A stretch of 64,000 nt of DNA from Hydnum rufescens UP504. Its lineage: Eukaryota > Basidiomycota > Agaricomycetes > Cantharellales > Hydnaceae. Positions 11,161 through 23,964 of the stretch are shown here, piece after piece; the stretch's first letter is position 1; every line of letters begins with the position of its first letter. The stretch covers positions 2,501-66,500 of the forward strand of contig MU129054.1 in assembly GCA_014904985.1 (NCBI GenBank), written 5' to 3'. Position numbers and translations under genes: made by a program. Under the pieces are notes generated by a model. The model worked only from the letters and a program-made list of their open reading frames with translations. It ran no database searches and had not been told where the DNA came from.

Positions 11161-13540
11161 CAAATGATGAAATGACGAGACCCTTTGTAGGTATAGAACT
11201 CGAGGTAGGTAGCTCCGTGCATGAAATGTCTCAATTTGGCTTCATTCAATCAGTCTCACGCCCTCTCGTCGCCGATGCAGTGAACCATCTTCGCCAAGAA
11301 GGATACAATGTCCAACCACTTTTTTTCACCCATATATCGCCTGGGGCTCTCATTTGTCCCTCCTCAGAGTCCCCCACGTCCCCCTTCGCAAGTGTATCGG
11401 AGCTGACTCCGGATTTGGTTCCAGGCCTCGAGAAGCAACATAAAGCGGAGCTTCGCCAAATCGGTTGTTTTGACGTTGATCGTATCAGTGTCCAGATCGA
11501 TATGGGCGGTGTTCACTCGTTATCTCTCGGCGGCCGGCACGTAAATTCTCTCGCGTTTTCATGGCATGTAGCCCGGGCCCACTTCTCAAAGTAATAGCCT
11601 TGTTCTTAGTTGAGCCAGCTTCTTTACGCCCAGCATGCAGAACAAAGAGGGGTTTATGAACTGTATCGGGCCGAACTGCAATCCCTGAGCCTGACGTCGA
11701 CGCTCGGCATTATGACCTGCGACAAAGAGGACGATAGCGATGTACACAGTGCGACAAGCCACAATGCTCGCAGAAATGAGCAGTGGTCAGAAGGATAGCA
11801 CGATTCGCAGAGGTCATCCGATCCTGAATAACTGCGGGGTCGGGTCAGCATCACCCCCGCAGCGCTGTGAGGCCTAGGAACTGCCTTGAACAAATAGAAC
11901 GTTGGGATTTAACAGGGGCGTTAATCTGTTGGAGGCTCGCGGAGGCACATAAACTAGACATCGGAAGTCCTCTTTACTAGGCGATACGATGAAGAGCTGA
12001 GTAAGTAACTGGGGATACGATGGGTGGGAGGGAATACTCGAAGCGAAGGCGGGTCAGTTTGAAAGGTGGATGAACAGAACGAAAAGTAAAGTAGGGGTTG
12101 GGGGGACCGGTAGACGTGTAGGCCCTAAAATGGGGGTGTTCGAGAACGCATAAACTCCTTCCTACGAAGAATCTTGTACTACACTTCCTACGACCGCTGG
12201 GCCCCATTGAAAATTCATGCTCTACACCGTTACTCGTTCACGAAATGAGAAGCGCACCTAACAACTCCAAAATCTTTGCAATTACATGTATTAACAGGGA
12301 GATAACACAGATGATAGGCTAATACATGCGTCCAAGACACAACAACAATTCCATCAAGGCCCAATAAGGGTAGGAGGACAATGCACAGAACGAAGGACAA
12401 CCCCAGAGACCAGCAGGCTACAACTAAACTTTCGAGGCAGTACGCAATACACACGAGCGGGGAAATGAGCTGAAATTGGAGACGTAGAGTCGGAAATGAG
12501 TAAAATGCACCATGCGCGGCATGTGGAATGGTAGGGAGAAGTAGACTGACCATCATGCAATAACGCAAGTACTGCCGCCCCACTGACCGGGGGAATCGGC
12601 ATCCCTGATCTCGGTGGACTCGATGTCTCCCTCGCCAGCGGAAAGGTTGGGTGATGAGGTTGCGGTGGACGTGTTGAAGAGAAGAGTAGTGAAGAAATCC
12701 ATTTATATCTGGGAGGAGCAGCGACGGCCTCGACGTATGCGTTAAATGCTGGGTTGGATACTGATTGCTCCGGTGCAGAAACACTGAGAAGTTTGGAACT
12801 ACATCTTATATGGTCGAGAAACAATCGATGGAGGTAGAATGGGTTCTGGCGCTAGACGAGGCACCAGGTTGCCAAGTCCGAGTGGCCTGGGAGGAGTGCA
12901 TGGTCACATAGACCCAATAATTGAAAGTGGCAGGCCCCAAACAGAGTCCTCTTATTTCCGCATTATGTCGTACATACTCGATTGAGAAAAGGTGGCCCAT
13001 GGCGATTAGAGGGTTATAGCCGCGGCAGCCATGGGAACACCTGTAGTGTTATCACACGTTCCATAGAGCTCTGGACTCGTATGCCAGGTAGACAGACGTT
13101 GGCGGGACCCAGGTGAGACTGGTCTTCCCAGGCTTCACAGCTGCAGTAGACACTGAGAGAAAAGGGAGTTGCCATAATATATTCATTTACTCAAGGCTGC
13201 TTACAAGCATCAAATGACATATAGTGTTGCCCTGGCAAATTGTGGCGATGTCCCAGACCACCGGGGTCCTGGCAACCCCACCAAATCTTTGGGTTCGTCT
13301 CCACGCCCCGATTACAGTACGATATATCCCAATCGAAGCACCCATGCGTCGTACTTCCAACTTCGAAATCGACTACTTCTCTATAAGTCTATAAGAGAGC
13401 TACCCTTCGATCCTTCGGAGTCAAGGGTGTTTAGGTACCGGGTGCCGAGCTCTTGCACTGGATGCTGCTATTGGTGGTCATTGTGGTGACGTCCCTCCCT
13501 CAAGTCTTTAGGCTCCTCACCCATAGGTAACGTTCCTCCC
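11161..13540. other. No confident gene; diffuse coding-like fragments
   Basis: Open frames up to about 180 codons exist, including a hydrophobic minus-strand one at 12230-12784 (LISPLVCIAYCLESLVVACW and neighbours) that could be a decayed membrane protein. I could not connect any of them into a recognisable gene. One plus-strand frame at 11172-11594 may be a downstream part of the Hsp70-like region, but no motif confirms this. Confidence 0.3.
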
Positions 13541-13544
13541 GATG

Positions 13545-13860
13545 GTTCGGGTTCCGCGTGTGTACTGGCTTGGCGGACCTCCTGGAATTGGCAAATGTGA
13601 AAACCGTCACTGAAAACGAAAACCATGCCAGGAGCAATAGCTACCTTCTTCTCTCGGACGCTGTCAAACATTTACGGGATCCCTTTCCCACGTCGCCCTC
13701 CAATTCGCACAATCAGATACCACGTTCAAGGGTTCAAGGATACTGGCGTGGAAGCTCTGAGAGAAGATTTGACACTCGGATGCAAGGAACTATTGACCTC
13801 ACTTCTCAAAATAAATTCTCTTCGGCGCTCACGATCCTCCTTGACGTTTCTGCGATGAAA
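13545..13860 (+). pseudogene. Possible P-loop NTPase (NACHT-like) fragment
   Basis: One frame gives VYWLGGPPGIGK, a Walker A-like loop preceded by a hydrophobic strand, and after a shift GAIATFFSRTLSN, which resembles the strand after the P-loop in fungal NACHT proteins (ATFFFSR). Nothing upstream or downstream supports a full gene. It is probably a decayed NLR-type fragment, but the evidence is two short motifs only. Confidence 0.3.
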
Positions 13861-14799
13861 AGGGTGCCGCAGATATTCTCCAACTTGCATCTTCACATGC
13901 GAGCCCCTCCTACTTGATCATCAGTCGTCCTCAATCTCACCTATCCTCAGTGTTTGACAAAGTCTCGACCTCCCAAAGACTGTTCTTCACGATCCCAAGG
14001 CCGCTGTCGTTCAGCAACACATCTGCCTCTGCATCTCCATTGAATTGGTAAAAAATTCCGCTGAAGCTTGATCTTGATATTCCCCTCGGATTGGGTGACG
14101 GAGGCCGAGAAGGACTCACTCGTAGACAAGTCCGGGAACCTGTTCCTGTTCCACTACCCAACTACGACGGTCCGATTCATTGGTCTCCGACGTCCTCGCA
14201 CACATCTAACTAAGCCTTGTTGTACTCAACACCCCGGTCTGCCTAGGAAATGGGACCCTCGTGCTATTCGCATCTGGACGACCCAACCGATAGACTGCGA
14301 CGTGGACACCCGGTTGCACCGTGATGCCGCTCTCGAGTCTCAAATCCCGGTCTGCAACCCGATGACTGATGAAAATCTCTGGCGCATAGTGGAAACGCTC
14401 AAATTTACATGGTACATTTCCTGAACACGTTTCGCCTCCCCCGTGCCGTAACCAGCCCTGGAGGCAACTGGAACTCGGGAAGTTCTACTGGGATGATGAT
14501 GGGCCTCAACAAGGGTTTCGTGTATGTATCACACTTGGATAATTGTGCCTCACTTATCACCTTGCTGATGGATCCTCTTTGCCTTCAAGAGCACGGTATT
14601 TGATGGTCAAGGGTGCATTGTTGAAAAAGGAAGAGCCAGTCCTCCACGAATTCATGAAGACTTCCTCTAATCCTTCGGGTAGGAACGACCTTCCGTGTGA
14701 TATTCACCTGGGCTTAGGAGGTTCTGATTTATTACATGGTTAGATTCCGTCTTTGTTGCAAGAGTATACACCTCCGATTGTGCAGGGATACGGGCTGAT
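13861..14799. other. No confident gene
   Basis: Short frames on both strands show no family resemblance. Intron-like GT..AG signals are present, so this could be a decayed multi-exon gene. Confidence 0.3.
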
Positions 14800-15720
14800 A
14801 CGAGTGAAGGCGATCTGGAACAAATCCAAGATTGGGAAATCGTTCTCAGTGATATATCGTTGTTCAAGCACAATATGCGGAATTCTCCTTGGAGTAGGCT
14901 TGATACAGGTGAGTGGTTTCTCTTGTCGTGGCTCACTTCGGTTAGGGGTCTAATTGTTCGTGTAGTTTTCGAGATTGGTGTTGAAATTGAGAGTCAAGGT
15001 GAGTGGACTACACGTGCTAGATAGCATTTTCACTTAGCCTGTGAATGTTCCAGAGACACACTTAGTATGGTTTTGTAATGGAAAGCGGCGCGGGCGATTA
15101 AGGCTTCCCGGGATTCCTGGGAATTGAATTCTGTATAATTCCCTAGTGGGAACTGGTGCTCTCTGCCTACAAGTTACGTGTAGAATGTGGATTCTTCACT
15201 CGGTGTATCTTCATCGTTTCACATACTGGCGTAACTGCGATAGTGCTAATGATATGCTTCAGTGTCCTTGCAAAGCAGCACCTTCATCTCGATCTCTTTC
15301 CGGGGAAACCTACCAGACATTCGATCGATTATTGGTTTGTCAGGTAACCAAATTCTTCGGTGCAGTACTGATATCGTCTGGCTTTATGAGCAGCCAAAAA
15401 CAATTTCTGAGGTATAATTGCGACGATCCGGAGAAATGGAATTCGAGAAGCAAGGGACACCATAAGTCTTAAAACTTCTCCTGCTTCCGATCCTTTGCAC
15501 TCATCAAGAGTCCAGCACGATGAGCGTTATGCACCTATTCCGATCGATTTTGAGCAGAGGGCTCAAGATCAAAGCCGTCAACTGTGGCAGAAGCCCTTTG
15601 TACCCGATTGAGGTATCCTGCTTTAGAGCATTCCCGAGCCCATTCTTGAAGGTCTCGTCAGACTGGGCGAGTTGAAAGGTGAGAGTGGGGAAGACAAGTG
15701 ACGGGTCCCGCAAAGGAGGA
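14800..15720. repeat. Diverged third copy of the 20.6/22.9 kb duplicated segment
   Basis: Anchors such as tgagagtc(a/g)aggtgagt, cgtgctaga/gctgcag, cttagtatggttttg and the following G/A-rich block align in order with 20650-20800 and 23250-23400. The divergence is clearly higher than between the other two copies. Confidence 0.45.
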
Positions 15721-17039
15721 TCACTTCGAAAGAAGAAAAAACTCGCACCGAAGATGCCTTAGCCAGGTGCTCTTTCGAAGATTTTGGGATGTTTTTGTGC
15801 ACAGCGGGGATGTACAGTGCTATAGCCTGGCTCGGCCCCATCGGAACAAATGAGGTCCCCTATCTATTCTTAATAATGTTCGTCATCTCAACGACACCTC
15901 CCATTTCCTTCTGTTCTTGCGTTGTGAAGGGGTTGCAATCGCCATTCAGCTTGGCTGGGGAACATCGGTGCTATTATAGCTTCAGTGGCATATCGAAGTA
16001 AAGACCCCCCACACTTTACTCTTGGACGTAAGTACCTCCTCCAGTAACTCAGCCTCCTATCCCCTTTCTGAATATTCGGCGCGTTACAAGATTCGGTCGT
16101 CATCGCTATCATATACGCGGGGATTCTGCCGACAGCCCTCCTCGCCTTGGCGTACTCGCGCGTGAATGCGTATCGGGATGCCCAAGTCCCCAAAGGAGAC
16201 GATTCGGCCGGCTCGTACAGCCAGGAAAAGCGTGCGGGATTGGGCGCCTATACACCTGATTTCCGGTACTCCCTTTGATCATATATGGTATGTGGATGGG
16301 GGTGCCGTGGGCGGCGTCCTTGATGACAGTGCACCCCTCCTCAACGACGATGGTTTTGGTAATCGCAGACTTCCCCGATTCCAGCGAGTCCATGGTGCCT
16401 GTACTGTACTGTATATTGAGGGCGCGCTAGAATTTACCTTCCCCAGCCATGACAGAATTTCAGTCAATATTCCGACTCGAGTGCCTGGAAGACATGATGA
16501 TGGCGCGCCTTCCTTGCTAGAATTGTCTGCTGCATAGATCGCTGAAGATTCATGAAAAGCGCAGATAGCTCTGCCCAATTCGAGGATGCCAGCTGTCGAA
16601 TGTTGGGTAGTGCGTCCGCCCTCGCGAGAAATGTTCTTGCCAGGAGGATAGGGGACTGCTCAGATCAGGAAGGAGGTAGATTTGAACTATAAAGAGGGGG
16701 GACGCGTCAACACAGTCATCAATAATTTGGCCGAACGGATAAAAACTAACACGACGTCCTTCATGCGACGATTGGTGGTTGCTCTGACATTGGAGCAAGG
16801 GACATGGATAATTTTCTTGGAACGCCGGAGGTATTCACCCCCCTCCCGATGAAAAATAGATACTCACATATGATGGAACAAAAGAAACAAATTTTCCAGA
16901 GAGCTCAAGTCCAAGGAAATGTACACTGACCATGGCTCGTACGTGGGGGACTCTCCCCCCAGGATGGAGGGAAGAATATAAAGGCCGTGCGAAGACGGCG
17001 TATGTCTGAAATTCATTTCAATTACTGTATGACCTCACT
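15721..17039. other. No confident gene; decayed coding-like sequence
   Basis: Minus-strand frames include a hydrophobic piece near 15840-15750 (MGPSQAIALYIPAVHKN), and plus-strand frames reach about 120 codons, but no family could be assigned. The context suggests decay of a gene neighbouring copy B of the duplication. Confidence 0.3.
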
Positions 17040-19800
17040 TTTCGATTTGAACTGAGAGCTAAGACTCGTGCAAACATCTAGTCAGCTGAGGTTTGCCTCG
17101 ATATATCTGGACGCAACGCGTGTGCTGACAGGGTCGTCAGACGGGGATCTGGGAGACAACCGACGGGTGAGTGTTGTATTTCGCCACAGAGGTCTTTTGA
17201 CACGAGCCAAAACCTCTTGGTTTGAGGCAGAAGCAAGAATTCGCGAGTGATCTCTGTTAGTTAGTTGGACCATTTTGGGGGGTCTGTAGATTGAAATAGT
17301 GTAGGATCCACAGGAGTGAGGAAATGATTTATGATGGCATGTGAAAAGGACGCGATCGACCCTCGAATTCGAAGCTTGAGGGTGTCGGTTGAAGTGGGTG
17401 TACATGTAGAGGTAGACTGAGCAAACGATTCCAGATCAAGATATGATTTGAAGGATTGGCTAGCCACTTCGAGGCCAGGCAGATTGGACGTCTTGACTCA
17501 ATGTTCGCTTGTATCACATGCCTGTTGAGAGGCGCAACAACACCGTGTGCTGCTTCTCTAGTTCGTCAAGTATCGGAATTGAGTCGAGTCTTGAGGATGT
17601 CTTGAGGACCTTGTGTTTATTGCTCTGCTGGATGCCTATATCCGTGGTTTCCAATCCGTCCCTCCTCCTTTCTCCTTGGGGTCTTCTATCCAGTTCACCC
17701 GAGTCTTGTTTGACCCTTCGGCTCTGAGCCACAAGCCGAGATGAGCGAAACTCTGTAACTGACACGAAGAAGTGCATGAAAAGGCTGTGATCAATCCTTG
17801 TTGATCCACACTTTTCCAGGGAACCGTATTGGGTTCTGATGATGATGATCTTGAGGCACTTTTTTTAACCTGTGTGAATCGGTAGGATCTCACGTGACTA
17901 TTTCTTGCACAGTGCCCGGTTAAATATCAGGCATCACAACCTCATATTCCTCCTGACCTCTCCTCGCGGTTTCACACCAACAACTTCTTTGTGGCGACCG
18001 TCTAGTCACATTCATGGAATCGTGGTGACTCGTACAGCATCCCAGATCTATGCTCCTAGTCTCCTACACTGAATCAACTTCTCCCGTACCCATCACGTCT
18101 CCTGAAATAGTGCAAAGCCCGGAATACACTGACGCATTCCTTGCTCCTGAGCGTGGTGAGACCGGAAAGGCGCACGAAAGTGCAGGAAACCGCGAATTAC
18201 ATTATTCGCCCCATCTCTCCGGCGACACTGTGAGCACACATGTACGGATATGAATCGCATTTCGAAGCACTCTCCCATCAACCCCCCCCTCAATGATAAT
18301 AGGTGAGGCTGGGTAACGATCCCTAGTGTTTGTTCGATCCGTGCCAAAGCGAGGTCCCAGTTGGGACAGAATTCACTGCCTCACTCCCTCTGGAAATGCT
18401 ATTTACTCTTCTATCCGTCCTGAGGAAGAATGCCCTGAATGCAAGCTATATTCAGTGAGTATTTCCTTCTCCCTTTCGGTCCCCTCGATTGCTGACTATT
18501 CTCAAGAGAAGTCTTCCTTTTTCTGTGCGATCATACTCGAGAACCTCATATCCGCGGGCAATGGGGCGAACGTCTCTGATACTCCGACTAAGTTTCCCGC
18601 GGCTTTTTGTTCCGAAGACCAAGGCAAGAATCAAAAAAGTACATGACTCGTTCCCCGTCAGTTTTTTCACCCCCTGTACAGTAGATTGAATCATGATTGA
18701 GGTGTTGATTTCTCGAACTCAAAGATCTGTTGGCGAAGGAGCCACCACAAGTTGCCCTTCCCGCCCCTATCGAAGTGCAGGTCTCGCTTGCCCAGCAGCC
18801 AGAAGAAATGGCAGCAAGCGATCCCATCATTTCCCAGGGGACTCTGATGGTTCATTGATCAGGAATCTTCCACGGATAATGAGATCTCAACTTTGGGTTG
18901 TCTTTCCCCTGTCGTTAGTCCTGGGGGTGGCATCAACCCAGCCGTTCCCTCAGATGGTCATCCAGGCAATGATCTCAGATGGCCCGCCACCTTCCACGGA
19001 TTCCCCTCAACAAGGAGGGTAAGGCTTATTGATTCTGTTTATTTCGGTACTTTATCTAGAGTAGCATGTGGCATTTCGTCGGCCACCGTTGAACAGATTC
19101 TGCGGCCCGGAGAAAATCGCAAGACTACTACTTCTCTGATTTTTGACACGAAAGGCTGCGTTGCTGCCCGGGGCCCTGGAGGCCTCGAAGTCTCCCTCGA
19201 AACGGGCCGGATTCATTGCCAAATGCGGGTCAATTATCTCTAAAATGCCTTCACCCCTTGTTGAACATTACGTCTAACATAGGTTCAATTTCGACCTGGA
19301 TCTTACCAATGACTCCAATCAAAGCCTTCTTGTTGCCATCCTGCAACGTGCTATCGAAATCCCCCATGCCGCTGATAATTCACGTCCAGCCAGGAAAAGG
19401 GTCTATCGATAGAACAGCTGATTACCTGTGCGAGCTTTGGGAGGTATGACGGCTCTGCTCAGTCATTATTTTTGCATCAATAATGATTGTCTTCCACGTT
19501 CCACGTACAGAGCGCGGAACCGAGGATCCTCCAGTTTGGTTATGCAGAAGAGGGGCTAGGGCTTCTGTATATTTTCTTGATGTTCTTTCATAATGATTCA
19601 ACCCTGTAGGATTGACTGACTTCAGCATTCGTGAAGCCCCTGTGTGCATCATCTTGTATATGCCATTGAGACGTCACCGTAGTCGTTGCCGCCACCTGGA
19701 ATGTGCGGGACTCCGAGATGATGGGATGTGCGGTCTACACAAGGTGAGTCCAAACCCGATTCTTAAGCCTCCTCACTTATGTTTCCCATTCAGCGCTCCG
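17040..19800 (+). repeat. Segmental duplication, copy B (partner at 8.5-11.2 kb)
   Basis: The segment is collinear with copy A and carries the same non-coding anchors and the same Hsp70-like 5' exons. The two copies differ by many substitutions and indels, so the duplication is not recent. Confidence 0.6.
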
Positions 19801-20084
19801 ATGGCCCCAGAGAAACAGACGGACTCACGGAACCGGCTCCACATCATAATCATATCACGATATTTTATTGGAGGACTTGTTGTATTTCGGTGAACTGGAA
19901 GCCGCAGCTATGCACTGTACGGAATATTTAGCTAAAGCCAAACCAATTGTTTGTGGTCTACGACATTTGAGGGAATAAAATAGTTCGTGACATTCTGCTC
20001 CTCTCCGTTTCGTTATACAGCCAACGTCGTTTGCGCAGGATGTAGCCGATGGCGAAGTCGTGAGGAATGTGATAAATATTGCAG

Positions 20085-21260
20085 AGTGATACACTTCCTC
20101 GTGTGCGAGCTGCAGGCCATATATCTTAGACATCTACTTCCGTGATTATCTGGAGTGGTGGCATAGCCCTCGAAATATCCGGTTGAGCGAGAAAATTGAC
20201 GTATTATATGCTTTCACTTATTTGCAGAAACTTACGTTTGCTGGAGGGTGGGATGTGGGGGAGGCCCAATTGGGGCCAAGCCAATAGGATCATTGGACGC
20301 TCTCCTTCCCATATGTGGATTTTGCGTTCATCAATATCTTTTCGACCGCCCATGGGTCTGGAGGTCCTATCGTTTTGATTCTTTTTCGGCCTTGGGACGT
20401 TATCATTCGTTGCTTTATTAGATCCCGTATTTATTGCCAGATCATACATCTCCAATTCTACAGAAATCCGACCTGACATAGTCATAAGTACAGTGGAGGG
20501 GATCTAGAACACATCAAAGATAGGAAAATCGATCTTCGCGATGCGTCAACCTTCCAGCAAAATACCTGGAAATCTTCCCGGCATGGGTTTGTTACAGGGA
20601 ATTGAATATGTCCGTTCCATTAATGATTCAAGTCTTCGCATACAGTAGTTTTTGCCGAAACTGAGAGTCGAGGTGAGTAGATTGCGCGTGCTGCAGTATC
20701 TGCGCTTGGTCTCTTCTGTGAACAATAGAGGCCCAAGCAGTATGGTTTTGCGAGGGAAAATGGGAGGGGCAATTAAGATTCGGACTGCAAGGTGTCCCCG
20801 AGAATTGTCGTCTAGTAGCCAGACCGAGGCTGACATAAGCTTGATCTGGTTACGAGACGACGAGTTTTGCATGAATTCCGTGTATGAACTGGAATCCTCC
20901 AGATGTCCAGGCTACATTCACGTTCAGTGTATCTTTTTAGGGCTTGTTGAGATAGTACTCCAGAAACAGGCCCTTACTGTTTCACGCAATAGTGTGAATA
21001 AAATGCTTCGCAGTTCCTGCTTCCGGTGCAATTCAAAATTCAAATAGGGTATTCAATCGATTGAGGTTTCGAGTACTCGAGGGCCGTACTTTCGATTTCA
21101 AAGATTCATGAAAGCAATTGATTCTTCCAGCTGTTCTTCCCCACATCTCGCTTCCGCATAGACAGAACCATCCCAATATCATTGCTACACCTAATCGTCA
21201 CCCTGGAACAAGACTAAGAAACTCGCTCTGTGGGATTTCGTCATTTCTGCGAGCTATCTT
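20085..21260. repeat. Tandem-type duplication, copy 1 (partner at 22465-23940)
   Basis: The segment from the gcgagctgc...catctacttcc anchor to ctctgggatttcgtcat is nearly collinear with 22465-23940, and the part around 20700-20820 is almost identical. About 100 bp present in copy 2 (near 23745-23840) is missing here. Confidence 0.75.
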
Positions 21261-21812
21261 TGAGATGGCAGGCTGAGAGCTTAAGATCATGACACTTACA
21301 CGATACTGCTGAATTATCGTGACGAATTTAACATCATCAACTCCATGCCGCCTCATCAATTCCCTTATTGGCACCTCGTATTTGCCTTCAGGAATTGGGT
21401 CATGCAGGCGCCTGTCACCGAATTCATGAAGGGCAATTTGGGTCGTTACGAGATAGTATCTGACCCCGTAAATGTCGTTGGTTAATAGCAATTCCCTGTC
21501 GAGGGGTCTTAGGGCGTTTTTCACGGCAACATATGCTCCAAGAAAGGCATCCTCATTTCCCATGGACTTGCCCAGCGTCATTATTTGATCTTGGGTCAAG
21601 GATAGGCCACCGAGTCGGGTCAATTTCATGTCTATCCTCAACGTCAGTGCCACCAGTTGATAGGGGCGATTGAAGAACACACTAAGCGTATTGTTTCTTA
21701 TTCGGGTCTGATGCGTGGCGAGGGAGAGAGGCTGCGGTTGTGCATTGTTTACATTTATTGTGACGAGTTTTGTGTCAGCTCGAACCATGATTTGTGGCAG
21801 TGGAGGTGGCAC
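21198..21812 (-). CDS. Hypothetical protein, first exon(s), part of a duplicated gene
   Basis: This 204-codon minus-strand frame has coding-like composition and no recognised domain (for example GGLSLTQDQIMTLGKSM, RELMRRHGVDDVKFVTIIQQYR). A good splice donor, CGT|GTAAGTG, follows IIQQYR at about 21302, so the last 30 or so codons of the frame are probably intron. The acceptor and next exon would lie in the segment shared with 23.6-23.9 kb. The frame overlaps the plus-strand Hsp70-like remnant, so at least one of the two must be non-functional. I do not assign a function. Confidence 0.35.
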   Translation of the reverse strand: MPPPLPQIMVRADTKLVTINVNNAQPQPLSLATHQTRIRNNTLSVFFNRPYQLVALTLRIDMKLTRLGGLSLTQDQIMTLGKSMGNEDAFLGAYVAVKNALRPLDRELLLTNDIYGVRYYLVTTQIALHEFGDRRLHDPIPEGKYEVPIRELMRRHGVDDVKFVTIIQQYRVSVMILSSQPAISKIARRNDEIPQSEFLSLVPG

Positions 21813-22464
21813 CGTGGTGTGCTCCGTTCCATTTCGTGATTTCCAATGCCTTGCACATCATCGAATTCGTCTGCAGGATTTGGCGGTCCATAAAATCATT
21901 GGCTCCCTTAACAATCTTGAGAATGTGGAAGTGTGTGCGCGTTCGGCTTACTCCCTTTTCCTTAATCCACGTTTCAGGGAGCTCGCTCGCACTCTTTTCG
22001 CAGATCATCCGGACTCCCTTGATGCCGCCAGCTCAGCATACTTTATCGAGACAGATCAGCTTGTGTACATGGGAGAGAGCGACGTTCCACTTCACTTGCT
22101 TTACTCACGCACTCAGTGCTCTTTGCGTGCGGACTTAATTCATGTGAGTTTTAGATGACCCTGGTGTGGGTCTTATCAACGGCGAATTGGTGATTCCGGG
22201 ATTCTGCTTGTGTTCTGAAGTTTTCGACCCTGTAGTGGAGCACGTAAAGCATTCCAAAACTTTTGATGATAAATCTCTTCGTGATTCTGGTTCGTGTTGC
22301 ACCCCCAGATACTTAGGCTCATTGACGAACAGATCCGAAGAAAGGATCGACGCATTGATGCACTTCTCCTTATGGGGGGTTTCTCGGAAGGCGAGTATCT
22401 GTTCAAGTGTGTGGACGTAAGTGTCTTTGGCTGAAGTTAACCCAATTGCTCATCCCACTTATTG

Positions 22465-23940
22465 AAGAGCGATGCACTTCGTCGCGCGCGAGCTGCGGAC
22501 CACATCTCTTAGACATCTACTTCCATGATTCTCTGGAGTGGTGGCATAGCCCTTGAAATATCCGAATGGGTGAGAAATTTTAATGCATTATATGCTTTCA
22601 CTCGTTTGCGGAAACTTGCGTTTACTGGAGGGCGGGATGCGGGGACCTTGAGTGCTTCGACGTTTCCAATTATTGGAGGTTCTATCATATCAAACTTGTT
22701 TGCGGGCCTCAACATTGACTTTCTCTTTTCTAGGCCATTTGACTCACGAATTTTTCAACAGTCAGCTGGTGATGCCTTCGGGGGCTAGTATTTGATCCCA
22801 AGGTTTTTGGAGGTACAGTCCAAAATTTACATTTCGCATCTCCAAGGTCCTCAGTTTTCTAGAGGCCCAATTAGAGCCGAGCCAATAGGATCAACAGACG
22901 CCCACCTCCTCATATGTGGATTTTTCATTCATCAATATCTTTTGGACCGCCCATGGGACTGGAGGTCCCGTTTCGATTCTTTTTTCAGCCTTGGGACATT
23001 CTCATTCGTTGCTTTATTAGATTCTGTATTATTGCAAGATCATATGTCTCCGATTCTACAGAATCCGACCTGATATCATTATAAGTAGAGGGGATCTAGA
23101 ACACACCAAAGATAGGAAAATCGATCTTCATGATGCATCAACCTTCAAGCGAAATGCCCGCAAGCCTTCCCGGGATGGGTTTGATCCAAGTGGTTGAATC
23201 GTGTATGCCTGTTCCATTACTGTAATGACTCAAATCTTCGCATAGCTTTTGGCAAAATTGAGAGTCGAGGTAAGTAGATTGCGCGTGCTACAGTCTCTTC
23301 GCTTGGTCTCTTCTGTGAACAATAGAGGCCCAAGCAGTATGGTTTTGCGAGGGAAAATGGGAGGGGCAATTAAGATTCGGACTGCAAGGTGTCCCCGAGA
23401 ATTGTAGTCTAGTAGCCAGACCGAAGCTGACGTCAACTTGGTCTAGTTACGAGACGACGAAATTTGAATTTTGCACGAATTCCCTGTATGAACTGGAATC
23501 CTCCTGATGTCAAGCCTAGATCCAGCTTCAGTGTATCTTTTAGGGTCTGTTGGATAGAACAGGACCTTACTGTTTCATGCACTAGTGTGAATAAAATGTT
23601 TTACAGCTCCTGCTTCTGGCCCAATTCAAATAGGCTATTCAGTCGATTGAGCTTTTGACTCGAGGACCGTATGTTCGATTTCAAAGATGCAGGAAAGAGA
23701 TTGATTCTTCCAGCTATTCTTCCCCACACATCGCTTCCGCATACTTTTCCCACAAAATTTACGGATTTTCGAAGAGAGATGAACTCTTTGAGGGCTACGT
23801 TGGCGAGACTAGTTATAGTCAACGCAGCAACTGACAGAACTATCCTAATATCATTGTACACTTCCTCAACCAGTCACCCGGAGACAAGACTAAGAAACCC
23901 GCTCTGGGATTTCGTCATTCCTGCAAGCTGTCTTTGAGGC
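22465..23940. repeat. Tandem-type duplication, copy 2 (partner at 20085-21260)
   Basis: It matches copy 1 in order and orientation and ends where a new repeat begins at about 23960, so the original block may have been longer. It retains a 100 bp segment lost from copy 1. Confidence 0.75.
23601..23861 (-). CDS. Hypothetical exon, homologous to sequence downstream of 21.2 kb
   Basis: An 86-codon frame (VLSVAALTITSLANVALKEFISL, SDVWGRIAGRINLF) has a hydrophobic start and a basic end. Its second half aligns with the decayed copy near 21060-21160. It is probably the second exon of the duplicated gene whose first exon is at 21.8-21.3 kb. Confidence 0.3.
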   Translation of the reverse strand: MYNDIRIVLSVAALTITSLANVALKEFISLRKSVNFVGKVCGSDVWGRIAGRINLFPASLKSNIRSSSQKLNRLNSLFELGQKQEL

Positions 23941-23964
23941 GGCAAGTTGAGAGCTTAAGATCCT

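Larger units (their letters stand above)
19050..22435 (+). pseudogene. Hsp70-12-like protein pseudogene, copy B (5' and 3' exons, interrupted)
   Basis: The 5' exons encode YFGTLSRVACGISSATVEQILR, then TTSLIFDTKGCVAARG, FNFDLDLTNDSNQSLLVAIL and PGKGSIDRTADYLCELWE. After an intron comes PRILQFGYAEEGLG. Much further on, 22180-22420 encodes GLINGELVIPG..LCSEVFDPVVE and, in the correct frame, RRIDALLLMGGFSEGEYLFK, both typical of the C-terminal half of fungal Hsp70-12-like ATPases. A glycine-rich GSGGGTV near 21795 may be the phosphate 2 motif. The middle is occupied by duplicated sequence and an antisense gene, and frames change repeatedly. A live member would be a cytosolic ATPase of unknown client range. 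Confidence 0.6.
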
